A stretch of DNA of 64,000 nt from Sternotherus odoratus (GCA_032164245.1 JAVMKO010000005.1:43862133-43926132), one strand, 5' to 3'; positions 12,441-24,245 are shown, numbered from the stretch's first letter. The notes: a model not told the origin generated them from the sequence alone. Program-made: numbers and translations.

Positions 12441-12824
12441 TTGGGAGACACGCCAGTCCTTGCTAACAGACAGCCCCCCAACCTGAAGCAAATACTCACC
12501 ATCAATTACACACCACACAACAGAAACACTAACCCAGGAACCAATCTATGCAACAAATCCCATTGTCAACTCTGTCCGCATATCTATTCAAAGGACAGCA
12601 TCACAGGACCTAACCACATCAGCCATGCCCTCAGGGGCTCTTTCACCTACACATCTACCAATGTGATATATGCTGTCATGTGCCAGCAATGCCCTTCTTC
12701 CATGTACACTGACCAAAATGGAGAGTCTCTATGGAAAATAATAAATGGACACAAATCAGACATCAAGAATTGTAACATTCAAAAACCAGTAGGAGAGCAC
12801 TTCGACTCCCTGGACACTCAATAA
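12441..12824 (+). pseudogene. GIY-YIG endonuclease domain of Penelope-like element, degraded
   Basis: This is the C-terminal nuclease module that nicks target DNA in Penelope-like elements. The 127-codon block holds a CNKSHCQLC cysteine cluster (CCHH-type linker motif) and the NVIYAVMCQQC ... HKSDI ... PVGEHF pattern typical of the domain. The YIG part has become MYTDQNG and the usual catalytic arginine (L-x-x-R-x-x-x-H) is not seen, so it is probably inactive. It is separated from the RT block by a stop near 12311. Confidence 0.75.
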
Positions 12825-13225
12825 CAAACTTAAAAGAGGCCATTTTTCAACAAAAAAAAACCCTTCGAAAACAGACTTCAATGAGAAACTGCAGAACTGG
12901 AATTAGTTTGTAAACTTGACACCATCAAATTAGGCCTGAATAATACTGGGGGTGGTCGGGTCACTACAAAAATATAATTTTCCCTCTGCTGATACTCACC
13001 CCTTCTTGTCAACTGTTGGGACACATCCACCCTAACTGAATTGGCCTCATTAGCACTGACCCCCCACTTGGTAAGGCAACTCCCATCTTTTCATGTGCTG
13101 TGTATTTATACCTGTTTACTGTATTTTTCACTCCATGCATCCGATGAAGTGGGTTATAGCCCATGAAAGCTTATGCCCAAATAAATTTGTTAGTATCTAA
13201 GGTGCTACAAGGACTCCTTGTTGTT

Positions 13226-15079
13226 TTAACTGAAGTACAGAAACCTCCGAATATTTGATGATGTTACCCGTGTTGAATAGATGTAAAAAATGTGTAATTT
13301 TATGAGAAAAAGAATAATGGGGAAGAGGGCTGAAGGTGATAATGGAAAACCATTTGATCTGATGGCCCAGGAGCAATTGATATGGGTCGGTACAGATAAG
13401 ATAAAGGCAGCAGTCTGTGAGAAAAAACAGTCACAGTTTTAGAGGATGAGGAAACTGCTTATGAATATGTTTAATCCAGGGTCCATGGAGGCGCAAATCC
13501 CAGGGGAAGGGAAGTCCCCCTGTCACCCAGGTTAAGAGGGAAGGGGGGATTGGAAATAAATTTAACCCCAACTTTGTAAAAACACCAAAATGTCCAAATT
13601 TTAAAGCCCCCTCCCAAAAGGGAAGGCAGGCGGTCTGCCATCAATGTGTGACTACCAGCCATATAAAACCAAACTGCCCAAAACTCAACATAACCCCATG
13701 ACCCACACCTCCACTTGCCACCATGAATTACCACTCCCATTTCCCCCACAGCAGCAATAGAGCAGGAAGAAGCCCTAGTGAGATGTATCAGGACTGAACT
13801 TTGGGAGGGTAGTGTTACAAATACTAAGGTAAATGGCACAGATTTACTACTAAGGTAAATGGCACAGATTGCAAGGGCTGGAGGGACACAGCATCCCAAA
13901 TCACTTTGGTCAAAAATAGTCTAGTAAGGGAGGCTGAGAGACTTCCTAGTAAAAGTTTAAATATATTAGCTTTGGCTGAACTCTCCATACCTATATGCCT
14001 TAGGCCAAGATCTACCTCTGGCTCAAAGAGTTTAAAGGAGATGTTGTAGGCATTAGGAATCTGCTTCCCATTGATGTTTGAATTGGTAATGATATTTTAG
14101 CCATGTCTCAGCAGTTTAATATCATAACTTGTAGCCAGAAAGCGTATGGCTCTATTTCACCTGGCTTGTCTATGGAAAGCAGGGAGGGCTGTGTGGGCAA
14201 GGGATGAGATTCCACTGCTTTGCCAAAGTCTGCTCTTAATTTGAGTGAGACTCCAAAGGAGTTTATTGAAGTTCAGCAGTTTGATCCTTCCCGGAAGAAG
14301 GAGAGGATTGCAGCTCAGAACAGCACCCCAGCTGTGGAACAAAAGGGTAGGGTTTTCTAGGAAGAGGTTTGTTGTACAGAGTGGCTCCCATAGGGAAAAC
14401 AAGGCCCCCAGTGTGGTTTGCAAGCAGATGCTGGTGCCTGAGAAGTACATGACAGAATTGCTGCTGTTAGTCCATGATTATCCCTTTGCTGGATACTCAG
14501 GAGTGTAGAGAACCTGTGATAGGGTCAAACAGAATTTCTCTTGGGCCAGTGCAGCCAGAGGAGGTTCTGAGATGTGCTAGTTACTGAGGCTGCTCACTGG
14601 AAAAACTGCAGCGCTATTTATACAGGTAAACGCTTCCAATAAACATACCCCTGTGCTGCAGAATGTAAACTAAGCCCAGGCAGGCCTCCTAAGATGTGCC
14701 AAGTGCATCGTGGGTTGGTGGTAGGACTACGTGGCTATTAAATCAGGAATTCACATGCCCATTGTCACTACACTGTTAAAGGATGGCACAGTGGTTGGTC
14801 TACCTTGAAGTATGCCAAATCCCTAGTGAACTGTGGGGGCGTGTGCTGATGAGGGGCTGGGGACCATGGATACACCTCTAGCTTATGTCTTATTAACACA
14901 GTTGGCTATTTTGCAGTGTAAAAATAGCCTTAGGGTTTGTAAAGTCAGAGGCCATGGTGGCTTTTGGCCTGCCCATCTTTGATGCTTCCTGGGGGTATCC
15001 ACTACCCGTCATTTGGGGGAGCCCTACCAATGCCTGCTGTGGATCAGCTCCTGACTGCACCAGCAATACAAGCACTGCC
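13226..15079. other. No gene recognised; short local duplication
   Basis: A direct repeat 'actaaggtaaatggcacaga' occurs at about 13823 and 13848. Otherwise no repeat class or exon is recognised. The 142-codon minus ORF at 13471-13899 shows no motif. Confidence 0.45.
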
Positions 15080-15945
15080 TGCTAGCTTTGCAGGCCTCAC
15101 TGGTACTTTACAGACCAGCAAGGCGCACCTCCACGCTTGAGCCCTGTGTACCTAAATGCAGTGCCCAGCCCCTGGGCCACTGGACAGGTACAGGATTCAC
15201 AGATCCGATGCTTCCAAAGAATCCATACACCCCAGATTACCAGCCCCACATCAGATACCACTCTGCTTTACACACAGGACTCAGTGAAAACAAGGATAAA
15301 TTATTTTAAGAAAGCACAAAGATTCAAGTAGTAGCTAGTAGAAGTATTAGAAACAAATGGTTACATATGAAATAAAATCATAACATGCTTTCTAGAGCCC
15401 AGATTTAACACAGTAATCTCACATGTTGAGATCAGTAATCTCACATGTTGAGATTACAGTCAGGCTGGCTGGGACTCCCCTTTCACGAGACAGGCACACT
15501 GCCAGCATGCCTCTTTGGTGAACGATTCAGTGTGTGTCTTTGCACTCCAAAATATACTAGACTAATCCTTTGTCCTATTCAGAAACAAGACACTCCATGC
15601 TCTATCTGTTTCTATCTGCATATTTCCTTTCTTGCAGATTTTACAATCTCTCAATTTGCACCTGGATCGGTGCGAAGCACACAACACACAAAGGACAGAG
15701 GCAGGGGCTTTTACCACTTGCCCACAAAGAACATTTCCAAGGTCTGTCACCTCCTGGAGAGTTACCTTAAATCCAAGATTTTAAGAATATAATTTTCAGT
15801 ATAGCTCTATAACCTCTTAAATCTTATCTGTTGTACGTAATGCTCAGTGGGCTAGTAGCTCTCTATAGAGACTTCACATGCCACCTTTCAATGAGCTATT
15901 ATACAGATATCCAATCCAGGCGATCCCTGTAACACCCCATTCATC
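15080..15945 (-). mobile_element. Probable solo LTR (ends not fixed)
   Basis: Blocks such as 'caaagaatccatacacccca', 'ggttacatatgaaataaaat' and 'ggtctgtcacctcctggag' resemble a common turtle LTR read on the minus strand. I could not place TG/CA ends or a TSD. A 22-bp word 'cagtaatctcacatgttgag' is directly duplicated at about 15410-15455. Confidence 0.35.
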
Positions 15946-16267
15946 CCTTATGTCTTCTACCAGTAGGCATCAAGTGGTCCCTGGGTCACAACCTCACTGG
16001 GAAGCTAATACTCAGGAAATGGGCCCAGCATATTGGACACTTTAATGGGACCATTATCACACTCTCCTGCTCCTTCCGTCTCCTATATACAAAGCCAGGT
16101 ATCTTCTCAGCTCAGATGTATCCCTTGTAGCTGAAGCTTGTGGTCTGGGAAGAGAGCTTTTTGTGGTATGAGGATTATGAAAGCTCTGGCTCCTGATTCC
16201 CTGCTCTTCTCCCAGTTTCCCACATGCAGACCACAGTCGCTAGCCCTCTCCCTTGGATGGGGCTGGG

Positions 16268-16687
16268 CAGGGCTGGCGACAGAAATTTGGGGGCCCCCTA
16301 CTCCGATAGTTTGGGCCCCCCCCCAGCCCAGCCAGGCCCCCCTCCAGCCCAGCCGACAGCGGATGGGGGCCCCCCCAGCCGCCCCTCCCCCACCCCAGCC
16401 CAGCCGGCGCTCCCCCCCCCGGCCAGCTGGCAGCAGCGGGAGCGGTGTGAGCCGCCCTTTCCCCTCCCCCCCGGACAGCGCTGCTGCCGCCGGCCGGGCT
16501 CTCTGCTCCTGCCGGGACCAGGCGCGCTTGTCCGGGGGAGAGCCGCGCCGCCTCCCCACCCCTTCCCCGCTCTCCAGGTCCGGCGACAAGGGGGGACACA
16601 ACGGGTACAGCAGTGTACCGGGGCCCCCCTAAAGTCGGGGGGCCCGGTACAGCTGTACCCGTAGTACCCCCCCTGTCGCCGTCCCTG
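16268..16687. mobile_element. Short GC-rich hAT element
   Basis: The 420-bp element has inverted ends CAGGGCTGGCGACAG and CAGGGACGGCGACAG (13 of 15 identical) and a perfect 8-bp TSD, gggctggg (16260-16267 and 16688-16695). No transposase. The interior is C/G-rich, which produces several spurious ORFs of 100-160 codons on both strands. A subterminal hairpin lies at 16602-16661. Confidence 0.9.
16602..16661. repeat. Subterminal hairpin in hAT element
   Basis: The arm 'cgggtacagc...ggggcccccc' pairs with 'ggggggcccggtacagctg...cccg' around a loop of about 10 bases. The arms are about 25 nt and near perfect. It lies just inside the right end of the 16268-16687 element. Confidence 0.75.
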
Positions 16688-16695
16688 GGGCTGGG

Positions 16696-17860
16696 GGATG
16701 CTCAGGTGCACACTGTTGTGATAATACACTGCTTTTTAAACCACTGGGTTCTGATGGATTCACAAGGACCAGAGGCTTGCCTCACTTAAGCCCCACCATC
16801 TCAGTGGCTTGGGAACCCCCAAGAGCAGGTATTTGGGAACAGGAGAAAACAGATGTTTTTCAGAGTGCAGTGAGAATTACTATCAGAGGAGGAAAGGGGC
16901 TTATTTTCGTAGTGTTTATACCAGAACAGTGAAATGAGAGCAATGACAACCTGAGATATTTCTGGCCCATGATCCTCACTGATATTAGTAGGCTATTGCT
17001 GTGACATGAATGCTAGGAACACTGCAGCAAATGTTGACAGTGACAGTGCAATGGGATTGACAGCACTAGGTCAACAGCAGGAAGGAGGAAAGAAGCAATA
17101 TAACATTGCACGTTGTTCTGAATGGGAGTCAAATGTGAAAGCAGCTGAGAGGCAGAAAAAGCTAGCAGAGTAGGAAAAAAGCCCCATACAATGAATTGAG
17201 AAAGCTTTTAAAACAGCAAGGCCGGACTAAAACAGAACAAGTGCCTGAGTAAATGGACAGCACAGCTGCTCAGGGACCAGGTGGAAAATAATTGTTCCAT
17301 TATGATGACAACATGGAGGAGAAGAAGAGAAAGCCATCAGTGATGTACTGCATAGGCAGCACAGCCAGAGCATTTAGAAGATTTCATGTTACCAGTGCAG
17401 CAACTCTCACAGACTTTATGCAATGCAGAGGCAGCAAACATATAGCTCTGTGCAATAGTCACCAGGGCAGGGGTTCCCCTTGGTATACATGGACAGGATA
17501 AGAGCTAATAAGACCCACACTCTCTGTCCTATGCATTAATCCTCCCTTTTTTCCTGCTGAAGGAAAGTCCAGGTTCTATTCCTGTTTTGCCCAGCACATC
17601 AGCTTTAAATAAGCAGGATGCTGGTCTCCTTACTTCATAGTACACAGAGACTTAATGTGTAGATCAGCTCCATTAAGAGCAGTGGCCAGTGCCTCCTCCC
17701 ACCCAGAGAAAACCATAGGAGGGGTCAAAGAGGAAGGAAAACTTTACCCATGCTAGGCAGGCCTCATGGAGTTCACTAGAAATCTTTGCCTCGAGGGGTA
17801 GGGACTAAAGCCTCTTAAGCCCATGAACCATAAGGAGGTACAAAGAAGGAACTGTCAGAC
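16696..17860. other. No gene or clear repeat recognised
   Basis: Mixed-composition DNA without terminal repeats or convincing ORFs. Confidence 0.45.
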
Positions 17861-18412
17861 TGTCCAGCAGTGGCTCAAAAGCTTGAGTACCAACCTCAGA
17901 GCAGATATTTAGGAAGCAGGCCACAAACCCCAAATTGGCTCTGAGTTCTGCACTTAGACTTTACCAACCAATTATCAAGTGTAAACTCCTCAGGGACTAT
18001 AACAGCCTGAACATGGAGCCACAGACAGTTACCTGGGCTACTCTGGTCTGTCTCACCATAGTATTCAGGTTACTCCCAGTTCCAAAGCACCAGTCACTTA
18101 CTCCAGGTCAACTGCATTTTAGATCTCACCCCACAGACAATGCTTGTAACAATTCTATAATAAACTACCTAAAGATTCATTATATAGGAAAAGAAAATAA
18201 GAGAGTTACTTACAAGGTTAATGCAAATAAACATAGATACACACAAGTGAGTTCCAATCCTACACTTCGAAAGGCAATAGAAGCGTCTTTAATAAGCAAG
18301 ATCTACATGTCCTTCAGGATTAACCCAGATTAAGCACTGGGGATTTCTTTCTTATGCCTAGTACTCCTTAGCCCTCAGAGTTAGATCAGCATAGAGATCC
18401 AGTTACTCCTTG

Positions 18413-19691
18413 TGTGACGGTGCTGTGGGACCCAACTGAGAGTGCCAAGTCAGGGCAAATTGTTTCAAGCAGGACAGTTACAGTCCAAAGCTGGGGTTTC
18501 TCCACCTCTAAGGCAAACCAAACCAGCCAAACAGAAAAGACTTTGGTTTCCCCCCACTGGCTAGCCACAAGTCACACACAATTCCCTTATACACTCCAGT
18601 TTCCTACCCTGTTTCCCCGAAAGTAAGACATCCCCCAAAAATAAGACGTACTTCCAGTTTTGCCTCTCGCTGTAATATAATGTAATGTAATTTTGGGAGC
18701 AAAAATTAATATAAGACACTGTCTTATTTTCGGGGAAACACGGTAGTATCACCACCAGCAGCCACTTGTTCTGGGGACAAATGGTTATGAAAACCAATAC
18801 CCCAATAAAAGAAAACGGTTCTCCCAATTCCAAAGAATCAGGCCCCAGACCCTATATATATAAATCAGATCTTACCCACAAATCATGCTGTTGCCAATCC
18901 TTTAGAATCTAAAATCTAAAGGTTTATTATAAAAGGAAAAAGATATAGATGCGGGTTAGAAATGGTTAAAAGAAATCAATTACATGCAGTAACGGCAAAG
19001 TTCTTGGTTCAGGCTTGCATCAGTGGTAGAATAAACTGCAGCTTCAAATCAAGTCTCTGGGGTATAAACATCCACATCGGGGATGGGCCCTTCAGTCTTT
19101 TGTTGAAAGCTTCTGTTTGTTGCAAAAGTTTCTCCAGAGTAAGAAGCAGGAAAATGAAGAACAAAATGGAGATCAGACATCAGCATTTTATAGTCTTTCC
19201 AGGTGCAGGAATCATCTTTGTTCCTGCTGTGGAAAGTACAGCCCAATGGAGTTCTGGAGTCACATGGGGAAATTATATGACCATGCATGATTTAGAATTT
19301 TCAGGTGGCAGCCATTACCCACAGGCTACCTTGCATGTCCTTTGGTAGACTTCTCATGTGGATTAGCGCTTTCCAAGCTCTCAATGGGTCCATTGTATAG
19401 CTGATGGTCCTCAATGGGCCATCAAGCAGGCTAGGCGGGGCTAACAGCAACTTGTCTGGCATGTCACCCAGAAGCAAAGCATAAATTTGAGATACAGATA
19501 TTATATAGCCAACATTCATAATTTTAACTACAAAAATGATACACACATACAGATAGCATAATCATAATCAGCAAACCATAACCTGGTCGTAGACACCTTA
19601 TATGACCCCCTTTACACAAGATTTGGGGCCTTACAGGATCTTGGTTGCACCAATGATCTATATGATCCCAGATTATTTCAGTAACATGACA
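18413..19691 (-). mobile_element. Solo LTR, family 1, nested in family 4 LTR
   Basis: Plus-strand ends are TGTGACGG at the left and CATGACA at the right, the complement of the TGTCACG...CCGTCACA ends seen at 52812-54990. Flanks are ccttg and acttg (4 of 5 match), consistent with a 5-bp TSD. It carries a 137-bp MITE at 18607-18743. A reversed polyadenylation area ('taaaggtttattataaaag') is near 18920. ORFs inside are not genes. Confidence 0.85.
18607..18743. mobile_element. Tc1/mariner-type MITE inside LTR
   Basis: Begins CCCTGTTTCCCCGAAAGTAAG and ends with its inverted counterpart (cttattttcggggaaacacgg), flanked by TA at 18605-18606 and 18744-18745. Other copies of the LTR have a single TA at this position ('tttcctagtatcacc' near 57539), which confirms insertion. 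Confidence 0.9.
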
Positions 19692-19945
19692 ACTTGTTAG
19701 AGGTTTTTATTCCCCTGCTCCTCTCGAGTATGCTGTTGGGAGGAATCCCCTGACATGATTCATCTTCATGGGGGAAGGAGGTGGCCCAAACAACAAAGTC
19801 TTCGGTCCTTTTTAATGACCCTTAGTAGTCCATCTGGTGCTGAAGGCCTTTTCCTGTTGTGTAGAAGGTTACACTTTGTGTTGGAGATCAGCATTTCACA
19901 ATAGTTAATATTTCTCAACTGTTTGATGATTTACAGTCCAATTGG

Positions 19946-19981
19946 TTTGCAATACAAATGCTCAAACATTTGTATTGCAAA
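19946..19981. repeat. Perfect 15-bp hairpin
   Basis: The arms tttgcaatacaaatg (19946-19960) and catttgtattgcaaa (19967-19981) are perfect complements around the 6-nt loop ctcaaa, near the outer end of the family 4 LTR. The other copy (39822-40721) is not palindromic here, so the hairpin is specific to this copy. Confidence 0.85.
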
Positions 19982-19999
19982 TGCCGGCAGCAACTCACA

Positions 20000-20976
20000 A
20001 CTATTCCATTAAGTCTGAACACTGAACACATTCTTATAATCCTAACCCCTATTTAAACAATACTAATAGACTCGGGAGCCAGCCTGGTTCCAGCCCTGTA
20101 TTTGTCAAGATTTAGTTGAAACATGGGGACCTTGACATGAGCTGGCACCTGGTCTGTAAGTGCCACGAGGACCCCCAGAGGCAGGTGTTTACATAGGTAG
20201 CTGCTCCTCTTTGAACCTTCACTGGCCCCTCTCCCTGGCAGAAAGCTGCTGTGCTCAAGGTGGCAAGATGTATTCTGTACAAGTAAATTAAGATTTTGCT
20301 CATGGCTTCATCACCTGTAGATGTTTTAGGGCTTCTTCCACTCACTATTTGTTCTCTTATCTCACTAAAGATTGCAGGTAGACCAAAGGGTAAGCAATTC
20401 CTAGGAAAAGATGGGGGCTGAATGGGTCACATGTTTGTCTAAAAGCATGGTTATTGATGCTGTTGGGAAGCCAAAGATGATTGCCTGTTCACCCCTGGGA
20501 GATCAGCCCCTCACTCAGCCATCTGCACTACTGACCCTGTGTCCTCCTTCCAACCATGTACAAGGCTCCCTACCCCTTTCCAGTCCTGGAAGTGCTACAG
20601 GGCCAGTAGCAGCAAAGTGAGGGGTAATGGCTCCTCATCTCTCAGCATTAGAATAATGGAATGGGCTGGCTGGCCACCCCTGTGAAGGCTCTTTCCTGCA
20701 TTTGATGGCGAGCAGGTCACTAGCTACCCTTGCATGGAAAGGGCTAGCCAACTGACCCCAAATATGAAATAAGATCAAATTAGAGCTGGAAGGCCACCTT
20801 ATCACACCCCATTCCTGCAAGGCCAGGAAACATAGGTCCTGCTGAGAGAAGGCCAAGGTCCCTATGTGAGGACAGGCTGATATGTGTGTGTGTGTGTATG
20901 GGGGGGTGGGGTGGGGTGTTTCAGATATCACTGGAATATTACAAACTTCAAATATAAATATCTACTCAGCCTGAAT
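20000..20976. other. No gene recognised; GT and GGGGT microsatellite
   Basis: A (gt)n run followed by 'ggggggtggggtggggtg' lies at about 20883-20918. Nothing else is recognised; ORFs are under 100 codons and without motifs. Confidence 0.5.
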
Positions 20977-21154
20977 GGGGGGAGGGATAGCTCAGTGGTT
21001 TGAGTATTGGCCTGCTAAGCCCACGGTTGTAAGAGGGGGCCATTTGGGGATACAGGGTGAAAATGGAATTGGCCCTGCTTTGAGCAGGGGGGTGGATTAG
21101 ATGATCTCCTGAGGTCCCTTCCAACTCAGAGATCTCTTTTTTCTATTCTATGAA
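20977..21154 (+). repeat. tRNA-derived SINE (turtle Pol III SINE type)
   Basis: Head 'ggagggatagctcagtgg' contains a perfect Pol III A box (tagctcagtgg), followed by 'ggcctgctaagccca', 'ggggccatttgggg' and the CR1-like tail 'gaggtcccttccaactc' ending in 'ttctattctatgaa'. The B box region is degenerate in this copy. The shared CR1 tail implies mobilisation by CR1 machinery. Confidence 0.85.
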
Positions 21155-22440
21155 CCATAGCCTGTTTGCCCATCACTCAACACAGAGCAACATACATTTG
21201 ATGCAATGAAACTTTCTTCCTTTCTGTTCAGCTAATCTTGACAGTCAGTAAGTAACATGAACAGTGGCATGCTTCAGATTCTGTGTCTGAGCATTGGAAA
21301 ACAAAGCTGCTGCATCAGAATACACCAAACCAGGAGACAGTCAGACAGAGGGAGAGCTGCTCTAATCTTCAAGCAGAAAATCAAAACCTATCAACTTTGC
21401 TATGAACCTGAGTAAACTGCTGGCTGTTGGCGCCAAAATGAATTTGTCTGTAAGCAGCATGGAGAATTAATTTAAAACAGAAAGAAAATGAAATTTTAAT
21501 TGCAATAGCAAGGTTTGTGATTTGTAGCATGGTAGCTGGCACCCTGCTACTTCACAGCATGTTGAAAGAATGTGCTCTCCTAGTGAGCTGGTCTCCATAC
21601 AGGAACAATACACTTGTGTGTGTATGCACCCCTTGGTTCTTTCTTAATTGTGCTATATTAGCTGGCATGTGGCCAGTTCAGTGCTAGTCAACATCAAAGG
21701 GTTTTCACCCAGTAATTGTTTTAATTTACTAATGGGTAACATAAAAATGTAATGAACTAAAATAGAAATCCTCTTGCAAAATTTCGGTCAACACTGTCAC
21801 TTGGTGAGTTAATTAAATGCGGAAACCATCCCTTCTGTCATTTATTAACAAAGAATCCAGTGAGCTTTTTGTTACATTTTGTGCCTGACTCCAATGTTCA
21901 TTGAAGTGGGGGGCCTGACAGCACTGGCTGGAGCCAACAGTATTGGAGTTAAACAATGTCACATTATGCTTCTGCTGATGCTCTTTGATCCTGCCTAGAA
22001 GCCCCCTCCTGCTATTCCAGTCCTGGGCCTCCCCTCTCCCACCACAGAGTTTTGCTCATGTTCTGTAGCACTGCAGACCAGGTACCAGTTCATCTCAAGC
22101 CTTCCCCACTTCAAGGGAAGCCTGGCAAAATATGTAGCTGGAATCAGTCAGGCTCACTGTGATGTTAGTATTGGTACAATAGGTATAGGAATGCATTTAG
22201 ACTGCATGGAGTGCTTTCCTGCTGGCAATTTATAGCATATTATTTATAGGATCTGGAGCCCATATTGTAAGGTAATATTTGAGTAGCTGCACTGTAAGCC
22301 TCTGGAGCTATGGTATTGTCCACACTTACACCAGTACCCCTGCGCCACTGTAGCATGTTAGTGAAAATGCTACCTATGCTGACAGGAGAGCTCCTCCTGT
22401 TGGCATAGGTACTCCATCTCCTTGAGAGGCATTGGCTATG
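21155..22440. other. No gene or clear repeat recognised
   Basis: Ordinary non-coding sequence. Confidence 0.45.
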
Positions 22441-23079
22441 TCATAGAATCATAGAATATCAGGGTTGGATGGGACCTCTGGAGGTCATCTAGTCCAACCC
22501 CCTGCTCAAAGCAGGACTAATCCCCAACTAAATCATCCCAGCAACTCCGCCATTGCTTGGTCCCAAGACCAAGATGTGAAAGGAGGAGGGTTTTGCGTTG
22601 GGCTAGCAACCCACCATGTAAAAAACGGATGCTACAGAAACGTCAACCAAATCTTCAGCGAATGGAGAAGAATGGTTGGCGCCTTATGCTCCACCAGGAG
22701 CGAAGAGGATAAGAAGAAGAAGAAGAAATCATCCCAGCCAGGGCTTTCTCAAGCTTGACCTTAAAAACCTCTGAAGGAAGGAGATTCCATCACCTCCCTA
22801 GGTAACCCATTCCTGTGCTTCTCCACCCTCCGACTCAAAAAGTTTTTCCTAATATCCAACCTAGATCTCCCCCCACTGCAACTTGAGACCATTACTCCTT
22901 GTTCTGTCATCTGGTACCACTGAGAACAGTCTAGATCCATCCTCTTTGGAACCCACTTTCAGGTAGTTGAAAGCAGCTATCAAATCCCCCCTCAGTCTTC
23001 TCTTCTGTAGACTAAAAAATCCCAGTTCCCTCAGTCTCTCCTCATAAGTCATGTACTCCAGCTCCCTAATCACATCCAC
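22441..23079 (-). mobile_element. CR1 LINE 3' end with an insertion
   Basis: The minus-strand CR1 3' terminus starts with 'catagaatcatagaatatca' and 'ggaggtcatctagtccaacc'. It includes 73 codons of the ORF2 C-terminus (22861-23079, minus), with [20 protein letters not shown] followed by the PDDRTRSNG motif. It is 5'-truncated, as most CR1 copies are, and interrupted by a 183-bp insertion at 22543-22725. Confidence 0.9.
22543..22725 (+). mobile_element. 183-bp retroposed fragment with (aag)n tail
   Basis: Flanked by a perfect 13-bp direct repeat aaatcatcccagc (22530-22542 and 22726-22738) and ending in 'gataagaagaagaagaag', so it is a target-primed retroposition rather than a DNA transposon. 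The plus strand encodes a short tail WRRMVGALCSTRSEED, which looks like the C-terminus of a LINE ORF; an RTE-type LINE is the likely source, but I am not sure of the clade. Confidence 0.8.
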
Positions 23080-23186
23080 AGGAGAAGCCCTCCCATCACC
23101 ATAGTGATGCCTACACTAGAGTCTAGGTTGCTCAGGGTAGTGGCTTTTCCCTGGGTGACACCGTTATACCAACCTAAGTTGGTGCT

Positions 23187-23895
23187 TGTAACAGGGCGGC
23201 AACTCACTCCTGCAGTGCCTCCTGCTGGTTCACCTGGGAATTAGCTCACCAGCATCTGGAGCACCCTCTGCAGGCCGATGTCCCACTTGCTGCTCTGGCC
23301 CAGAGTCCCTCCTAGACCCTGGTGCCCTCTTCCCTTGGGTGCTGCACCCCTGCAGTACCCCCTCAGATCTTAGGGTCTCCCCTCCCAGGGAACCCCCACA
23401 CTCTATCACCACCTTGCCTCAGTCTAGGCAACTGCCAGTCACCACTTGCCCCTATTCACTGGGGCAGACTGCAGTATAATTGCCACTCATCACTGGCAAG
23501 GAGGGTTTGGCCTGCTGCCTCTATAGCCATGGGCTGCCCCCTGCAACCCCAGTACCCCTTTGTTGGGCCATCTCCTAGGCCCTGCAGCCTGGGGGTTTCC
23601 AGGCAGGAGCTCCCCCAGCTCCTCTTGCCTTGCCCCAGCCCTGCTTCACTGTGGGTACCCTGTCTAGCTTCCCCAGCAGCCAGGCCAGCCTACCTCTGTG
23701 GACAGAGGAGACCATCTTCTTCCATGCACCCAACTGAGCCCTTTTTATCAGGGCCAGCTGAGCCCTAATTGACCCAGACACAGCTGCTTTCCATTGCAGC
23801 GTAATCAGCCTGGGAGCTGCTTGCCCCCAGCCACAGCCCTTTGCAGGGCTGTTTTAAACCCTTTTCCACTGGAGTGGGGCAGTCACCCCACTACA
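23187..23895 (-). mobile_element. Solo LTR, family 3
   Basis: The 709-bp LTR is bounded on the plus strand by tgtaacaggg and ccccactaca, with a perfect 5-bp TSD gtgct (23182-23186 and 23896-23900). It aligns along its length with 55119-55822. A reversed TATA-like 'cctttttatcagg' is near 23737. The 148-codon plus ORF inside is antisense to the LTR and not a gene. Confidence 0.9.
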
Positions 23896-23900
23896 GTGCT

Positions 23901-24239
23901 ATAGACCAAGTCTATGTAAGTGAGTACACTGTGAGTTAGAACAGGCAGCTTTACAATCCATCAAACCCAATCTGCAATTCCTCAGTTATTTCAGTCCTGG
24001 AGCCCCCCCCCTCCACTCTGACAATACCCCTGAGTTCCAACCCAAAGCCCCCTCTGCTATGCCAATCCTAGGCTTCCCAACCCCACTCCTCTGCTGATGC
24101 TCCTCAGCCCCAACCAGTAAGCCTGTCTGTTATTCACAGACTCATAGAAGTGAAAGACCTTTCAGATCATCAGTCCATCCCTAATCAGTGGAGTGTTCCC
24201 TGTACTATAATCTCTAGGATTTTCCCCCATCTAGTCCAG
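23901..24239. other. No gene recognised; possible old LINE tail
   Basis: 'cagactcatagaagtgaaag' followed by 'atcatcagtccatccc' near 24136-24182 resembles a diverged CR1/L3-like tail, too weak to call. Confidence 0.35.
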
Positions 24240-24245
24240 ATATTT

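Larger units (their letters stand above)
11815..13225 (+). mobile_element. Penelope-like retroelement, 5'-truncated
   Basis: The order of reverse transcriptase remnant, GIY-YIG endonuclease remnant, then a 3' region containing 'gcatccgatgaagtgggtta', 'cccatgaaagcttatgc' and 'aaataaatttgttagt' fits Penelope-like elements, which encode RT followed by a GIY-YIG nuclease and end in such tails. The 5' part of the RT is missing upstream of about 11815. Tail fragments of the same kind occur at 10313-10352 and 34410-34589. Confidence 0.8.
17861..19999 (-). mobile_element. Solo LTR, family 4, split by another LTR
   Basis: On the minus strand it starts TGTGAGTTGCTG (complement of cagcaactcaca at 19988-19999) and ends at 17861. 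It aligns in order with the plus-strand copy at 39822-40721; for example 'agtgagttccaatcctac' and 'gcaagatctacatgtccttc' are complements of blocks at 40230-40295. The alignment breaks at 18412 and resumes at 19692, exactly where the family 1 LTR sits. No clear TSD around the outer copy. Confidence 0.65.

Noticed and set aside
16107..16729. Several overlapping 100-160-codon ORFs on both strands
   Set aside because: C/G-rich hAT interior lacks stop codons in all frames; the element boundaries and TSD explain the sequence.
20977..21154. tRNA gene at the A-box motif
   Set aside because: The sequence is a SINE: no cloverleaf can be completed and it has a CR1-like tail. The same applies to the copy at 62511.
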